DNA of 64,000 bases, taken from positions 1,119,926-1,183,925 of the forward strand of contig VZQC01013712.1 in assembly GCA_009823505.1 (NCBI GenBank). Direction: 5' to 3'. The position numbers and the translations under genes are program-made. Source of the stretch: Rhizomys pruinosus (taxonomy: Eukaryota; Chordata; Mammalia; Rodentia; Spalacidae). Shown piece after piece: positions 11,351 to 21,490 of the stretch. Below the pieces are notes generated by a model. That model was not told the origin of the DNA, searched no databases, and saw only the letters and a program-made list of their open reading frames with translations. Position 1 is the first letter of the stretch. Each line of letters starts with the position of its first letter.

Positions 11351-11589
11351 AGGGGCTGGAGAGATGGCCTAGCGGTTAAGAGGGCCAACTGCTCTTGCAG
11401 AGGACCTGGGTTCGATCCCCAGCATCCACATAGCGGCTGAGAACCGTCTTTGACTCCAGTTCCAGGGGAATCGACACCCTCTTCTGACCTCTGCGGCATT
11501 TCACGACACGGGTGCACAAACCTACATGCAGAAAGTACATCCATACACATACAAGAATAAATTTAAAAAAATTTTTTAATAATAAAATA
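11351..11589 (+). mobile_element. B2 SINE with 12-bp TSD
   Basis: GGGGCTGGAGAGATGGCCTA head, box-B GGTTCGATCCC, single-unit body (TCTTTGACTCCAGTTCC) and an A-rich tail. The repeat TAAAGAAATAAT is exact at 11339-11350 and 11590-11601. Confidence 0.96.
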
Positions 11590-11633
11590 TAAAGAAATAA
11601 TGGGGTGCACACCTAAGTATATGGTACTTGCTT

Positions 11634-11693
11634 CTTACTGTTCCCTCCAATTATTCCCCTTCATAATGGGGAATAATTGGAGGGAACAGTAAG
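11634..11693. repeat. Perfect 26-bp inverted repeat, 8-bp loop
   Basis: The left arm at 11634-11659 (starting CTTACTGTTCCC) is the exact reverse complement of the right arm at 11668-11693 (ending GGGAACAGTAAG). The spacer is TTCATAAT. The arms show no mismatch. The sequence is not part of any repeat I recognise. Confidence 0.97.
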
Positions 11694-12700
11694 CTTGTTG
11701 TCTTGGTCCTGATAATGTTGGGCATCTGCTGTGCATACAGACGTGGCTGCTTCATTAACAACAAACATGATAGAGAAAGTTACAAGAGCCCAGGGAAGCC
11801 TGGTGGAGTCAACTATATCAGGACAAACGAGGAGGGGGATTTCAGACACAAATCGTTGTTTGTTATCTGAGTCCTGGCAGCTGCTGGGAGAGGACATGCA
11901 AATACCTCTATTGGAAACTCCAGTCAAGGTGGCTGTGAACCCAGGGCACCTGGACAGAGCTAGAGGCGCAGAAGCTTTTCACTTTGGCCAAAGTTGACTA
12001 TTCCTTTCTTACTTTCTAACAAGCCACATGAATAAAAGAATCTTCGAGATGAGCATAGTAACGACCAAGAAAAGAAATGGAATGGGTTTAGTTGTGTGCC
12101 CAGTCTGTTGGTGGCCTGATTCCATGGGTATGAAGGTGATTGTCAAGGTTTTTCTGTCACCTTGGACTGTCATAGCTGTGAGAGGACAAGGGGCTGGGCT
12201 GCATTGAAAGCAATGGGAGTGTGGCAGTGACCCGGGCTTCAGGCCGTGCCTTTCCTCCAGGCCTGACCCACCATCACTGCCTCTTCCAGGGCTCTGTGGA
12301 AAAACCAGTATTTTATAAAAACCCAAATTAGAGATGTAAATTGCTTGCTGGAAGAGGGATTTTCTTACCCAGGGAGCCCTCCTTGTCTAAGAGGTATCAG
12401 GATTTACTTTGTCTTAACTTAGATCTGAGATGGTACTGAAGTATGCTTTTCTATTGGTCCTGCTTATTTTATAAAATTTTAACATTCTAAATTTTGCTAA
12501 AGATGTATTTTGATTATTGAACATTTCTATATAAACCGTAAATATATTATCATACATTGTTTGAAAAGCTATTTTTTTTAAGATTACACCTTAAGGTATA
12601 AGTTTCAACTACTAGTGTTAAATTGGCAAGTAACAAGAATAAAGTCTTTGACCCAAGGAATTCTCTTAAAAAAAAAAAAGAATTCTTTTTTTAAATAAGT
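11694..12700. other. Non-repetitive, GC-richer block
   Basis: About 1 kb with no transposon signature. 11700-12420 is visibly richer in G+C than its surroundings. It contains open frames of 88 and 105 codons on opposite strands (11731-11997 plus; 12009-12326 minus), neither resembling a known family. AT-rich sequence follows to 12700. It could be a conserved regulatory element or plain unique DNA. Confidence 0.45.
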
Positions 12701-12895
12701 GGGGCTGCTCTTACAGAGGACGCAGGTTCTAGTCCCAACACCTGCATTATAGCTAACAACCAACTGTAACTCCAGTTACAATGGAATCTGATGCCATTTT
12801 CTGACTCCATGGGCATTGCACTACACAGGTGCACTTACATACAAGCAGTTAATACATTCAGACACATAAAATAAAATAAAATATTTTTACAAAAA
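12701..12895 (+). mobile_element. B2 SINE, head missing
   Basis: It starts at the GGCTGCTCTTACAGAGGACG position, so about 35 bp of the head is gone. The body has TAACTCCAGTTAC, and the tail is (AAAAT)n. Confidence 0.85.
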
Positions 12896-12902
12896 ATATA
12901 GA

Positions 12903-13130
12903 GAGCTGGAGAGATGGCTCTGTGGTTAAGAACACACCCTGCTCTTCCTGAGAACTCTTGTCCAATTCCCATCATCCACAGGGCTGCAAACATCTGTCCA
13001 TAACTTCAGTTCTAGGGAAGCCAACAGATTTTTCTGTCTTCTGTGGGCACTCAGCAAGCACGTGATGCAATAACATAGATGTAGGCAAAAGATTCATACA
13101 CAAAATAAAAATAAATGTTATCTTTTAAAG
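12903..13130 (+). mobile_element. Old B2 SINE
   Basis: GAGCTGGAGAGATGGCTCTG head, degraded box B (GTCCAATTCC) and an A-rich tail near 13100. It is the second of four B2s in the same orientation. Confidence 0.85.
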
Positions 13131-13285
13131 ACAAAAATGACACAGATTATTCTCTCAGAATTTAAATGTGGACAGACCCCTATCATTGTAAAGATAAAGA
13201 ATGAGTTCTGTCATATCTCAAGTTAATGGCTGGTATATAATTTAATCCACAAAATATTACGTGGTAAAAAAATATAATCATGCCT

Positions 13286-13523
13286 GAGCCTGGAAGATGG
13301 CTCAGTGATTAAGGGGCACTGACTATTCTTGCAAAGGATCTGGCTTCAATTCCCAGAACCCAGATGGCAGTTAACAACTGTTCTTAACTTTAGTTCCACG
13401 GGAATTCGACACCCTGTTCTTACCTCCACAAGCATTGTATGACACATGCACATGCGCACTTACATATGTGTAGTTGATACACTGATATGAATAAAGTAAA
13501 AGTATAAATAAAATATTTTTTAA
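13286..13523 (+). mobile_element. Old B2 SINE
   Basis: GCCTGGAAGATGGCTCAGTG head, box-B-like GGCTTCAATTCC and a body with TTAGTTCCACGGGAATTC. It is the third of the same-orientation cluster. Confidence 0.86.
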
Positions 13524-13538
13524 TTATGCTTTGGTGGT

Positions 13539-13691
13539 GGGGCTGGAGAGATGGCTCAGAGGTTAAGAGCACTGACTATTCTTAAAGAGGACCTGGGTTC
13601 GATTTCCAGAACCCACATGGTGGCTAACAACCGTTATAACTCCAGGGGATCTGATCCTCTCTTCTAACTCCACATGCATTGGAAGACATGG
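13539..13691 (+). mobile_element. B2 SINE, 3' part missing
   Basis: A good B2 head and box B (GGTTCGATTTCC), but the sequence stops at GGAAGACATGG, where L1 3' UTR sequence begins. The missing tail does not reappear beyond the L1 copies, so this is a deletion or rearranged junction rather than a simple interruption. Confidence 0.85.
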
Positions 13692-13763
13692 TTGGATTAA
13701 CATACCATCCAAACATCTGTGTCTATACCTAAGTAACCTACCATAACAATTAGTAATGTTTAA

Positions 13764-13805
<42 letters not shown>

Positions 13806-14465
13806 ATATATTATTTATATTATTTATCTATATATATCTAATGCAAGTGCTTCATTAGTAGGATCGAAAGGTTCTATATTATACTGTTTAAATACCTATA
13901 TATCTATTGCATTTGCTTCATTAGTAGGATTGAAGGTTATACCTGGACAAGCTGTCAGCCCATGAAAGAAAACAGCACGAATTGACTAGAGACCAAGAAA
14001 AACAGCTCCAGAGAAAGTGACTGTTTTGGCTCCTCCCCATGTGCCCTTTTCTAAAACTAGGGAACAATCTGCGGAAGAGGGGGTGCGGTAGAATTGTACG
14101 GGTCTCGTTGGGGTTCAATTGTGAAAACTACAACAATATAGAGCTGGACACTCATTTGATCAATGATTGAACATACAGCCCCCCCCTGCTGGATGGTGGG
14201 ATCCCATGGGCTGTGTGGGTTTGGCAAAACTGCTTGCAAATTGGCCTTACAGAAGGATGCTTGTACTCAAAATTATCACTTATGTTAAAAAAAATGAAAC
14301 AAAACAAAACAAAAACAAAACCAGAAAGATGCCAGAAAAGTTAGGCAGAATGCATGATCTGGGATGGGTAGGGGTGGGGTGGGGGGAGAGGAAGGAGAAG
14401 CATATGCCTGAACTGATTGGAAAATGATGTATGAAATACACAAAGCATCATAAAAAGAAAGAAAA
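13692..14465 (+). mobile_element. Young-type L1 3' UTR, copy with internal repeat
   Basis: Non-coding L1 3' end of a family seen seven times in this window. Landmarks are GGGAACAATCTGCGGAAGAG (14060-14079), a GGTGGGGTGGGGGG G-rich tract near 14370 and a tail at about 14450. The unit beginning TTCATTAGTAGGAT occurs twice (about 13852 and 13918). A (CA)n run is embedded at 13766-13802. Confidence 0.75.
13766..13802. repeat. (CA)n microsatellite
   Basis: About 18 uninterrupted AC units inside the L1 3' UTR, at a place where the homologous copy at 39.9 kb has plain TTTAAACAGTA-like sequence. Confidence 0.97.
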
Positions 14466-14471
14466 AAAAAG

Positions 14472-14832
14472 AGAATGTCAGGGCTTGCGATTGGAGTGAA
14501 TGGTGAAACTACAGCAATGTTGTCTGGACACTCATTTGATCAACTTGATTGAACATACAACCCCTCACCCCCCGCTGGATGGTGGGGCTGTGGGGGTTTG
14601 GGCACAACAGCCTGCAAATTGGTTTCATATGAAGGATGCTTCTACTCATGGATCATCACTTATAGCTAAAAAATGCAAAAACAAAAACTGAGAGAAAGAT
14701 GCAGGACAGTTATGGCAAAATGCATGATCTGGGTTGGGGTGGGGATAGGGGGGAAGGGAAAGGGAAATATGCCTGAACTGAATTGGAAAATGATGTATGA
14801 AATGCACAAAGCATCAATAAAAAAAAAGAGTA
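14472..14832 (+). mobile_element. Second, shorter L1 3' UTR copy in tandem
   Basis: It begins at AATGTCAGGGCTTGCGATTG, immediately after the poly-A of the previous copy, and runs to CAATAAAAAAAA at 14815-14826. It includes the G-rich tract near 14720-14770. Start and divergence differ from its neighbour, so it looks like an independent 5'-truncated insertion into an A-rich target. Confidence 0.75.
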
Positions 14833-15106
14833 AATTGAGGATAAGCATTGCATGAGGGGATAGTTAAGTTAAAATAAAAGACCCATACTGAAAAAACAAA
14901 ATAACTGAGATTGAGGCCTATGTCAAGAATCAAGGGGGAGGTATATTGTGTGTGAAATCAGTAAATTAAAGTTACCTTTCTGCATACAGTGAAGATGCAT
15001 TGGTATCTAATGGACTCCTGCTACATTTAATAAATCTGTAGATTGTTTCATTAATACATATCATGAATTTATATTTGACAGACTCAATCTAAACAAAGAA
15101 AGATTC

Positions 15107-15270
15107 AGTCGGGCGTGGTGGTGCATGCCTTTAATCCTAGCACTTGGGAGGCAGAGGCAGGTGGATCTTTGTGAGTTCAAGGCCAGCCTGGTCTACAGAG
15201 CGAGTTCCAGGGCAGCTGGGGCTATGGGGAGACCCTGTCTCAAAAAGACTAAAAAAAAAAAAAAGAAAAA
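15107..15270 (+). mobile_element. B1 SINE
   Basis: Well-preserved B1 (GTCGGGCGTGGTGGTGCATG start, GAGACCCTGTCTCAAAAAG end). The CpG in CGGGCG is kept, suggesting a fairly recent copy. Flanks show only imperfect AAAGA(A)AGAYTC similarity. Confidence 0.93.
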
Positions 15271-15459
15271 GACTCAATCAAATGATCATTTTAATCTAAA
15301 GTTACTTATTAACTAAGTTCATATTTTCTCTTTCTAGATCTAGGCTATCAGTTGCTGACTTAAAATAGCTGAAGCAAATGTTTGTTTTTATAGACACAGC
15401 AAATGGGCTCTTAAAAAAATCACTCCATTGTGGCCAAGGGAAAATACAATGCTGAACTG

Positions 15460-15713
15460 TTTTTTGTTTTGTTTTGTTTGAGACAGGGTCTCCTTATATC
15501 CCTATAGCCCTTGCTGACCTGGAACTCATTCTGTACACTAGGCTGGCCTTGAACTCACAGAGATCCACCTGCCTCCACCTCCTGAGTGCTAGGATCAAAG
15601 GTGTGCACCACCACATCCAGCTTCTTGGCCCCCATATGGGTGCTGGGAATCAAACCTGGGTCCTCTGCAAGAGCAGTGGGGCACTCTTAACCGCTGAGCT
15701 CTCTCTCCAGCCC
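15460..15713 (-). mobile_element. Chimeric B2-B1 SINE sharing one TSD
   Basis: On the minus strand the unit reads a B2 head of about 90 bp (15713 back to about 15625), then a complete B1 (about 15624-15470), then a poly-A. One direct repeat, CAATGCTGAACTG (15447-15459) / CAATGGTGAACTG (15714-15726), flanks the whole unit with one mismatch. No B2 3' half lies beyond the B1. This suggests a single insertion of a chimeric cDNA. Confidence 0.85.
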
Positions 15714-15726
15714 CAATGGTGAACTG

Positions 15727-16934
15727 TTTTTACATTCATATATTATCATGTTCTTTAATTATTAAATAATATTTAGCTGTTAAATTGGTATAAAGAATTC
15801 ACTGTGATAAATACTGTGTAAAGTGTGTATACTCTTGGGTCTTTGCAGGAGAGGAAATATAAAACTGAAAAATAATAAGGTTAATGGGAAAAGAATAGAA
15901 ATTTGGTGAGGAGAGGAGGGGCAGAAAGGCAGAGCTACCAATTCTAATAATCCAGAGTAGAAAAACGTCACATAATAAATTTTCATAACTAGGAGTAGCT
16001 GAGAAATTCAAATTCCATTAAAAGGAAGTAGAATTCAAAATGCACATTGTAAAATGTACACCTTAGGCATAAAGATGCACTCTTTAAAGGATCACAGAAC
16101 GATGAAAAACCTTGAAATATCATGTGTCCTATCCCCTGATCTTCATAAGAAACTTCACCTTAAACAACTCAGATAAGAATCTCTCCTGTTTGAAACCAAA
16201 ATGTAAAACAGCCCAGAGGTAATTTCACACCCTCTGAAGTAATGTGTTCTGATGTTTAACAGCCTTCACCGACAGCAAATTCTTCCTCAAACTTTCTTTT
16301 GCTTAAGTGTCGTTTCCTGTCTCCTCCCTTTCTGCAGATGGATAGCATCTGGTCCTAATGATTGTCCTTCACATCTTTAAGATCACTACTAAGTCACCTC
16401 TTAGCCAGCTCTTCCATGGGCAGAACAATCTCAATTCCCTTTGGTTCTCTTCTTCAACTGATTTTCCTGCTGTTTATCATCTCTCTTCTGGGAGAACTTT
16501 ATAATAAGAAAAACAATCCTGCTGTCTTTCGTGCCAAACAGTCATAAAATTAAAGCTCTAATTAAGAAGAAAGAGCATATATCAGCCCAAACTCCTAAGG
16601 CCAAGAATATTGTTTTAAACTGGAAATTCTTACTTAACCTAAAAACAGCATTTCTCTAAGGAATTGAGCTGTGCACAAGAATTATTTCTGGTGTGGACAG
16701 AGATCAACCTTTTTCTCTTGGTTTTCATGAGTAAATTATGTAGTTATATAAAGGGAAAATTTACTGAAAGTACCAAGTACATAGGAAGTTTTACTTAGCC
16801 TTAGTCAAAGATTATGTTCATGAACTCTGAACTCACCTTTCCTAGTTCTTTTTCAGTAATCCAAATACAGCAAATGATTGCGGGAACTATCTCAGGCCTT
16901 CACATTTTAATGAAACACTTTCCAGAATCTAAGG
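15727..16934. other. Unassigned; possible ancient repeat at 16090-16550
   Basis: About 1.2 kb without rodent SINEs. The part at 16220-16420 (AACAGCCTTCACCGACAGCA, AATTCTTCCTCAAAC, AAGTCACCTCTTAGCC) has the flavour of an old mammal-wide interspersed repeat, but I cannot name it. No exon-like signal stands out. Confidence 0.4.
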
Positions 16935-17837
16935 AACAAATAGATAAGGCTGGAGAGGCCATAGATCCTAGAGGAAAACCTATGTCTCTCACAACCCTTA
17001 AACAAACACAATTTCTTACTGTGTACTAAATATGATTTCTTATATTTACAGACAAGTATGCTTCTCACCACTCATCAAAGAAGCTTCTTTTTGCAAGTGA
17101 TGGAGACTATTATAGAGTTTTAGAACTGGTCAAACCCAGAGAATAAGTGTTTGTAATATGCCCAGCCCTGAAAGACACATCTGCAATTGATCCTCTACAA
17201 GTAAGTCTTAAGGAACAGAGCAGCACAGGGGGTAGAGAGAATAGTAATGCATCTTTCAACTCTCACCAGTGAAGCTTTCTCATGCAATGGAGGGTAATTA
17301 ACAGAGAAAGCCATTACTCACAAAAATGTAGAGATAGGAGAATGCATAGGATATATCCCTGGACGGGACTCTACATTAAACCGACAACACCCAGAGCTCA
17401 GGAAAACTTGTAGAAGGGGGGTGGAAATAATTTGAGATCCAAGGGTGTTCAATGATCAGAAGAAACAATTTTCCAGGCAGCTGGGAACTTTCTTATATAA
17501 CCTTACAACAATGGTGAGAACATGCACAAGACCCATGCAAACTCAAACCAGACAAAAACCTAGCGTAGAACTGGGGAAATGGATAAAAAGCCCTAACCTT
17601 GGCTGAGGAACTATTGAGAGCTCATCACTGCTAGGTGAGGGAGATTTTGTCTTCTTAAAAGGAGTGATGCTAGTTAGGCAGACCATGCTCCAGTGGATGA
17701 ATTCACACCAAGGGACATGTGGGTACACAAACTTTTCACAACGTGCCTTTACATATTTGACAGAATGCTTGAAATCTGATAGCAGGCGACTATGGGAGTG
17801 AGATAAAGGATGGAAATATGATTAAGGTGTATTATAT

Positions 17838-18290
17838 GGGGCTGGAGAGATGGCTCAGTGGTTAAGAGTTGCTGTTCTTGGGGCTGGAGAGATGGCCTAG
17901 CGGTTAAGAGCGCCGACCGCTCTTACAGAGGACCCAGGTTCGATCGCAGAGCACCCACATGGCGGCCGAGAGCCGTCTGAAACTCCAGCTGCAGGAGAAC
18001 TCCAGTTCCAGGGGAATCCGACACCCTCTTCTGACCTCCGCGGCATTGCACGACACGGGTGCACAAATTTGCATGCAGACAGTACATTTATACACATACA
18101 AAAATAAATAAAATAAAATAAAAAAGAGTTGCTGTTCTTCGAGAGGTTCTGAGTTTGATTCCTAGTGCCTACATGGTAGCTAACAACTGTCAGTTTCAGG
18201 GGACTCACACACAGGTTCTGACCTCTGTGGCATGCATGACGTGGGTTGCACTTACGTACATTCAGTCAATACACACATACACAAAAAAAT
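17838..18290 (+). mobile_element. Old B2 SINE, split by a younger B2
   Basis: The head GGGGCTGGAGAGATGGCTCA is at 17838-17857, and the rest resumes at 18124 with body and (AC)-rich tail to about 18290. The interruption is the young B2 at 17880-18123. The body has a single AACTGTCAGTTTCAGG unit. Confidence 0.92.
17880..18123 (+). mobile_element. Young B2 with 17-bp duplication, 16-bp TSD
   Basis: CpG-rich B2 (TAGCGGTTAAGAGCGCCGAC, ATGGCGGCCGAGAGCC) with the tandem body AACTCCAGCTGCAGGAG / AACTCCAGTTCCAGGGG. TSD AAGAGTTGCTGTTCTT is exact at 17864-17879 and 18124-18139. The target was an older B2 in the same orientation. Confidence 0.97.
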
Positions 18291-18345
18291 TTAATGAACT
18301 AGAATAGATGTGTTTTATGAAATGCAAAAAGCAATAAAATATATA

Positions 18346-18957
18346 TTGTAAGTCATAACTAATTTCAGAAACGTTTGAGTCACAAAATGCAATAAGCCAA
18401 CTGCAAACTGCAACCACAATCCCACAATTCATAGGGAAGCTATATTTACTACTTATAAGAATTTAATTTATTGATAATATTGTATATGTCTTTCATGTAA
18501 TTTATAAACTCTTAATAGACTATCTCTTTGCATTTAACATGGGCCCTACTAGAATTTAGATCTAAGCCCCATACTAAAGATGATAATATTGCACTTTCAA
18601 TTCAGGTGGGCTTTTTGAGCTCTATTATATTATGTGGGCACTGGTAATTTCATGACTTCATGACAGGGACGGAGAAGTACAAACATTTATTGTTGTTTAG
18701 AGAAGAGATTGGCAAGAAAGTAAATTCAGACTAAACCACCATACATTTTAAGTAAGGCATGTGGTATTATTGCTATAAAGATTGTAGAGAAAATGTTATA
18801 TTGTTTTCAATAAATAACAAATATTGTTCCCAAAGTCCACACCTGCATTTAATAAAAATTTAAGAACAATAATTCCAATAACAGTAGTCACAAACAAAGA
18901 TACCTAAAGAATTTTGAACTAACTCTCCAGGATTGTGATAGCTGGAACTCCATCACC
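18346..18957. other. AT-rich stretch, nothing identified
   Basis: About 600 bp of AT-rich unassigned DNA with short oligo-A/T runs. Confidence 0.5.
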
Positions 18958-19044
18958 TAAAGTATCTATCTATCCATCTATCTCTCTGTCTGTAGATGGA
19001 TAGATACTTTATCTATATCTATAGCCATAGATATAGATATAAAG
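18958..19044. repeat. Imperfect (ATCT)n / (AGAT)n pair
   Basis: An ATCT-rich run (18964-18990) is followed by GATGGATAGATAC and further ATCTAT/ATAGAT units. The two orientations are partly complementary and could fold back. Confidence 0.8.
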
Positions 19045-19134
19045 TGAATGTTTACTCACACACACACATGAAGATCTGTACAAATATGTGCACCATCATA
19101 TACAGAAACACATACACATGCAAGCACACACAAA

Positions 19135-19225
19135 AAATATTTTTGAGACAGGGTCTTAACTGGCTTAGAACTCACTATATAGATCATGAAGGTATGCCTA
19201 CAAATGGCGATAAACTAGTAGTTCT
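19135..19225 (-). mobile_element. B1 fragment, degraded
   Basis: Antisense B1 piece with TTTTTGAGACAGGGTCTTAA and AGAACTCACTATATAGATCA. The rest is lost. Confidence 0.6.
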
Positions 19226-19264
19226 CAACTGAGGCAGTTTTACCCCTTACTTGGAATTGGACAA

Positions 19265-19418
19265 TATATTTTTAATGCTTTTATTGATGTTTTGTATATT
19301 TCAGACATCATTTATCAGTTCAATGTAGACATATTCCTCTTTCCCTTACCCCACCCTCATCCCAGATCATGCATTCTGCCATAACTGTCCTGCATCTTTC
19401 TCTCAGTCTTTTTTTTTA
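19265..19418 (-). mobile_element. L1 3' end fragment (G-rich-tract family)
   Basis: Antisense 3' tail: TTTTATTGATGTTTTGTATA, the C-rich strand of the G tract (CCCTTACCCCACCCTCATCC), then GATCATGCATTCTGCCATAA and CATCTTTCTCTCAGTC. It matches the 3' ends at 39262-39400 and 49140-49290. Confidence 0.75.
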
Positions 19419-19574
19419 ATGTTTAGGAATTCACATTTTCCTCCTTTAATTTTATATTACTCTAAAATATGAATATATACTTTCCACTCATATACAGTAA
19501 TTACAGAGTCTGAAAGTAAGTGGTAGGTCGATTCTAGAGCCCATTAAGAAATTTACATTATAACAACATAGTTG

Positions 19575-20150
19575 CTTTCAAATTAAAACCACTCTCAGAT
19601 ATCATCTCACTCCGATATGACTGGCTAAGATTAAGAAAACAAAAGACACCAAATGCTGGAGAGGTTGTGAGGAAAGGGGAACACTCATCCACTGCTGGTG
19701 GGAATTTAAACTTTTACAACCATTATGGAAAGCAGTGTGGAGAACCCTTAAAAGACTCAGAATGAGCCTACCACCTGACCCAGTTATACCACTCCTGGGT
19801 ATATACCCAAAAGACATCCTACTGCAAAGATACATTCACCTCTATGTTTATTGCAGTTCTCTTCACAATAGCGAAGAGGTGGAACCAACCCAAATGCTCT
19901 TCAACTGATGAGTGGATGACAAAAATGTGGTACATCTACACAATGGAGTACTATTCAGTGGTAAAGCAAGATGACATCATGAACTTTGCAGGTAAATGGA
20001 TGGAACTCGAAGCCATTATGCTACGTGAAGTAACACAGTCCCAGAAAAACAAGCAGCGAATGGATTCCCTCATTTTTGGATGCTAACACCAAATCCCAGA
20101 AGAAAGGCAAGCTGAACAACATTATTGTTATATTTCTGTTTATTGGACAA
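19575..20150 (+). mobile_element. Old L1, ORF2 end and start of 3' UTR
   Basis: Degenerate L1 ORF2 C-terminal region: ATGCTGGAGAGGTTGTGAGG, then CACTCCTGGGTATATACCCA, GTGGTACATCTACACAATGG and AAATGGATGGAACTCGAAGC. This 3' end of ORF2 is one of the best-conserved L1 DNA segments in mammals. Frames are broken. A related copy is at 41590-41935. Confidence 0.88.
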
Positions 20151-20263
20151 TATCTTAAGTTATATAAGGCAATCACAGCTAAGTAGGGTAGTACAATGGA
20201 CATGTCATTGATTACTACTAGGGAAAGTCTGAAAGAGCTTTCAATGCACAGAACACTCATTCA

Positions 20264-20265
<2 letters not shown>

Positions 20266-20302
<37 letters not shown>
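20266..20302. repeat. (CA)n microsatellite
   Basis: About 18 CA units directly in front of a B1 SINE. Confidence 0.97.
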
Positions 20303-20304
<2 letters not shown>

Positions 20305-20309
20305 AAGTC

Positions 20310-20462
20310 AGCTGGGCCTGGTGGCACAAGCCTTTAATCTCAGCACTCAGGAGGCAGAAGCAGAGGAATCTCTGTGAGTTCAATGTCAGCCTAGTCTACA
20401 TAGTGAGCAACAGGCCAGCTGGGGCTAAAGGGAGACCGTGTCTCAAAAAGACAAAAAAAAAG
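20310..20462 (+). mobile_element. B1 SINE
   Basis: AGCTGGGCCTGGTGGCACAA start, GTGAGTTCAATGTCAGCC and a GAGACCGTGTCTCAAAAAG end. Moderately diverged. Confidence 0.92.
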
Positions 20463-20501
20463 TTACCTAGTACAACCCAAACATCAAGAGTACTAAGATG
20501 A

Positions 20502-20608
20502 GGGCTGGGATGTAGCTCAGTGTGAGAGCACTTTCCCACCATGCACTAGGCCCTGTCTTTGATCTCCAGCAATGAAAAATTTAAAAATACATAAAAATAA
20601 AAAAAAAA
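20502..20608 (+). mobile_element. ID SINE, old copy
   Basis: GGGCTGGGATGTAGCTCAGT, then GTGAGAGCACTTTCCCACCA and GGCCCTGTCTTTGATCTCCA, with an A-rich tail. ID elements descend from the BC1 RNA/tRNA-Ala type of sequence. This one is diverged and cannot be a tRNA gene. Only one clear ID copy in the window argues against rat, where ID is very abundant. Confidence 0.85.
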
Positions 20609-20791
20609 CTTCTAATCTAAAAATACCAACCTAAAGAGTGATTCCCCCAAATGACACCAATATCTAGGAGAGTACTATTCTTTCTGCTTCTGTGTCACAA
20701 TCTGCTTTAAGTAGGGTGCAGCTCATTTACAAATGTGGTGTATTTCTCCCATTGCTACCTCTCTCTTCTTATTTTTCTAATTAGCTTAATT

Positions 20792-21024
20792 TAATTTAAA
20801 TATTTTTTATTTATTTATTTTAATGTGTATGAATGTACTGCTGGCATGTATGTAACTGCACACTTGTCATGCGGTAGAAGAAGTGGAAGTCAGAAGAAGG
20901 TGTCATATACCCTGGAACTAGAGTTACAAATGGTTGCTGGCTGCAACATGGGTTCTGGGAACTGAACCCGGGTCCTCTGTAAGAGCAGCCAGTGCTCTTA
21001 ACCTCTGAGCCATCTCTCCAGCCC
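20792..21024 (-). mobile_element. B2 SINE
   Basis: Minus-strand B2 with box-B GGTTCAGTTCC, a single-unit body and an AT-rich tail. TTAATTTAATTTA-like sequence on both sides is consistent with a TSD but is low complexity. Confidence 0.92.
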
Positions 21025-21036
21025 TGTAATTTAATT

Positions 21037-21187
21037 TACTTTGGTATTTTGGAGACAAGGACTCTCTGTAGTCCTAGCTGGCCTAGAACTCACAATGTAG
21101 ACCAGGGTGGCTTCAATCCCACAGAGATCCCCTTGCCTCTGCCTCCGGATTTCTGGTATTAAATGCATGTGACCCACAACCAACTAC
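21037..21187 (-). mobile_element. B1 SINE, diverged
   Basis: Antisense B1 (TTTTGGAGACAAGGACTCTC, GGCCTAGAACTCACAATGTA, CCTCTGCCTCCGGATTTCTG) immediately beyond the B2. Confidence 0.88.
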
Positions 21188-21218
21188 TTGCTCTAATTTT
21201 AATTTAAGAATGTTCTGT

Positions 21219-21352
21219 AGCCAGGTGTTATGACATATGCCCTTAATCCCAGCACTGGAATTTAGAAGCAGGCAGATGTATGTATGATCAAGGCCAACCT
21301 GGCCTACATAGAAAGTTCCAAGCCAGCTACAGGGAGACCCTATCTCAAAAAA
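21219..21352 (+). mobile_element. B1 SINE, diverged
   Basis: TAGCCAGGTGTTATGACATA start, AATCCCAGCACTGGAATTTA and GAGACCCTATCTCAAAAAAG end. It is oriented opposite to the neighbouring B1, leaving an imperfect inverted pair 30 bp apart. Confidence 0.88.
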
Positions 21353-21453
21353 GAGAGGGATTTTTTTTTTGTATGTGTGCATGAATATGTGTGCGTTTTT
21401 TAATATGAAGGTGCATGTGTTGGTGCGCATCTTCATGTGTATGAGAATAAAGA

Positions 21454-21459
21454 TTCTCC

Positions 21460-21490
<31 letters not shown>

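Larger units (their letters stand above)
16935..18345 (+). mobile_element. Old rodent L1 (Lx-like) 3' UTR
   Basis: The same non-coding family as 46370-47540. Landmarks are GGCTGGAGAGGCCATAGATC, GAAGCTTCTTTTTGCAAGTG (17080-17099), CCAGTGGATGAATTCACACC and the tail TTTTATGAAATGCAAAAAGC at 18314-18333. Two nested B2s (17838-18290) split it just before the tail. Confidence 0.7.

Noticed and set aside
20502..20608. tRNA gene
   Set aside because: The A- and B-box-like sequences belong to an ID SINE with an A-rich tail and no cloverleaf acceptor stem. The many B2 heads were rejected for the same reason.
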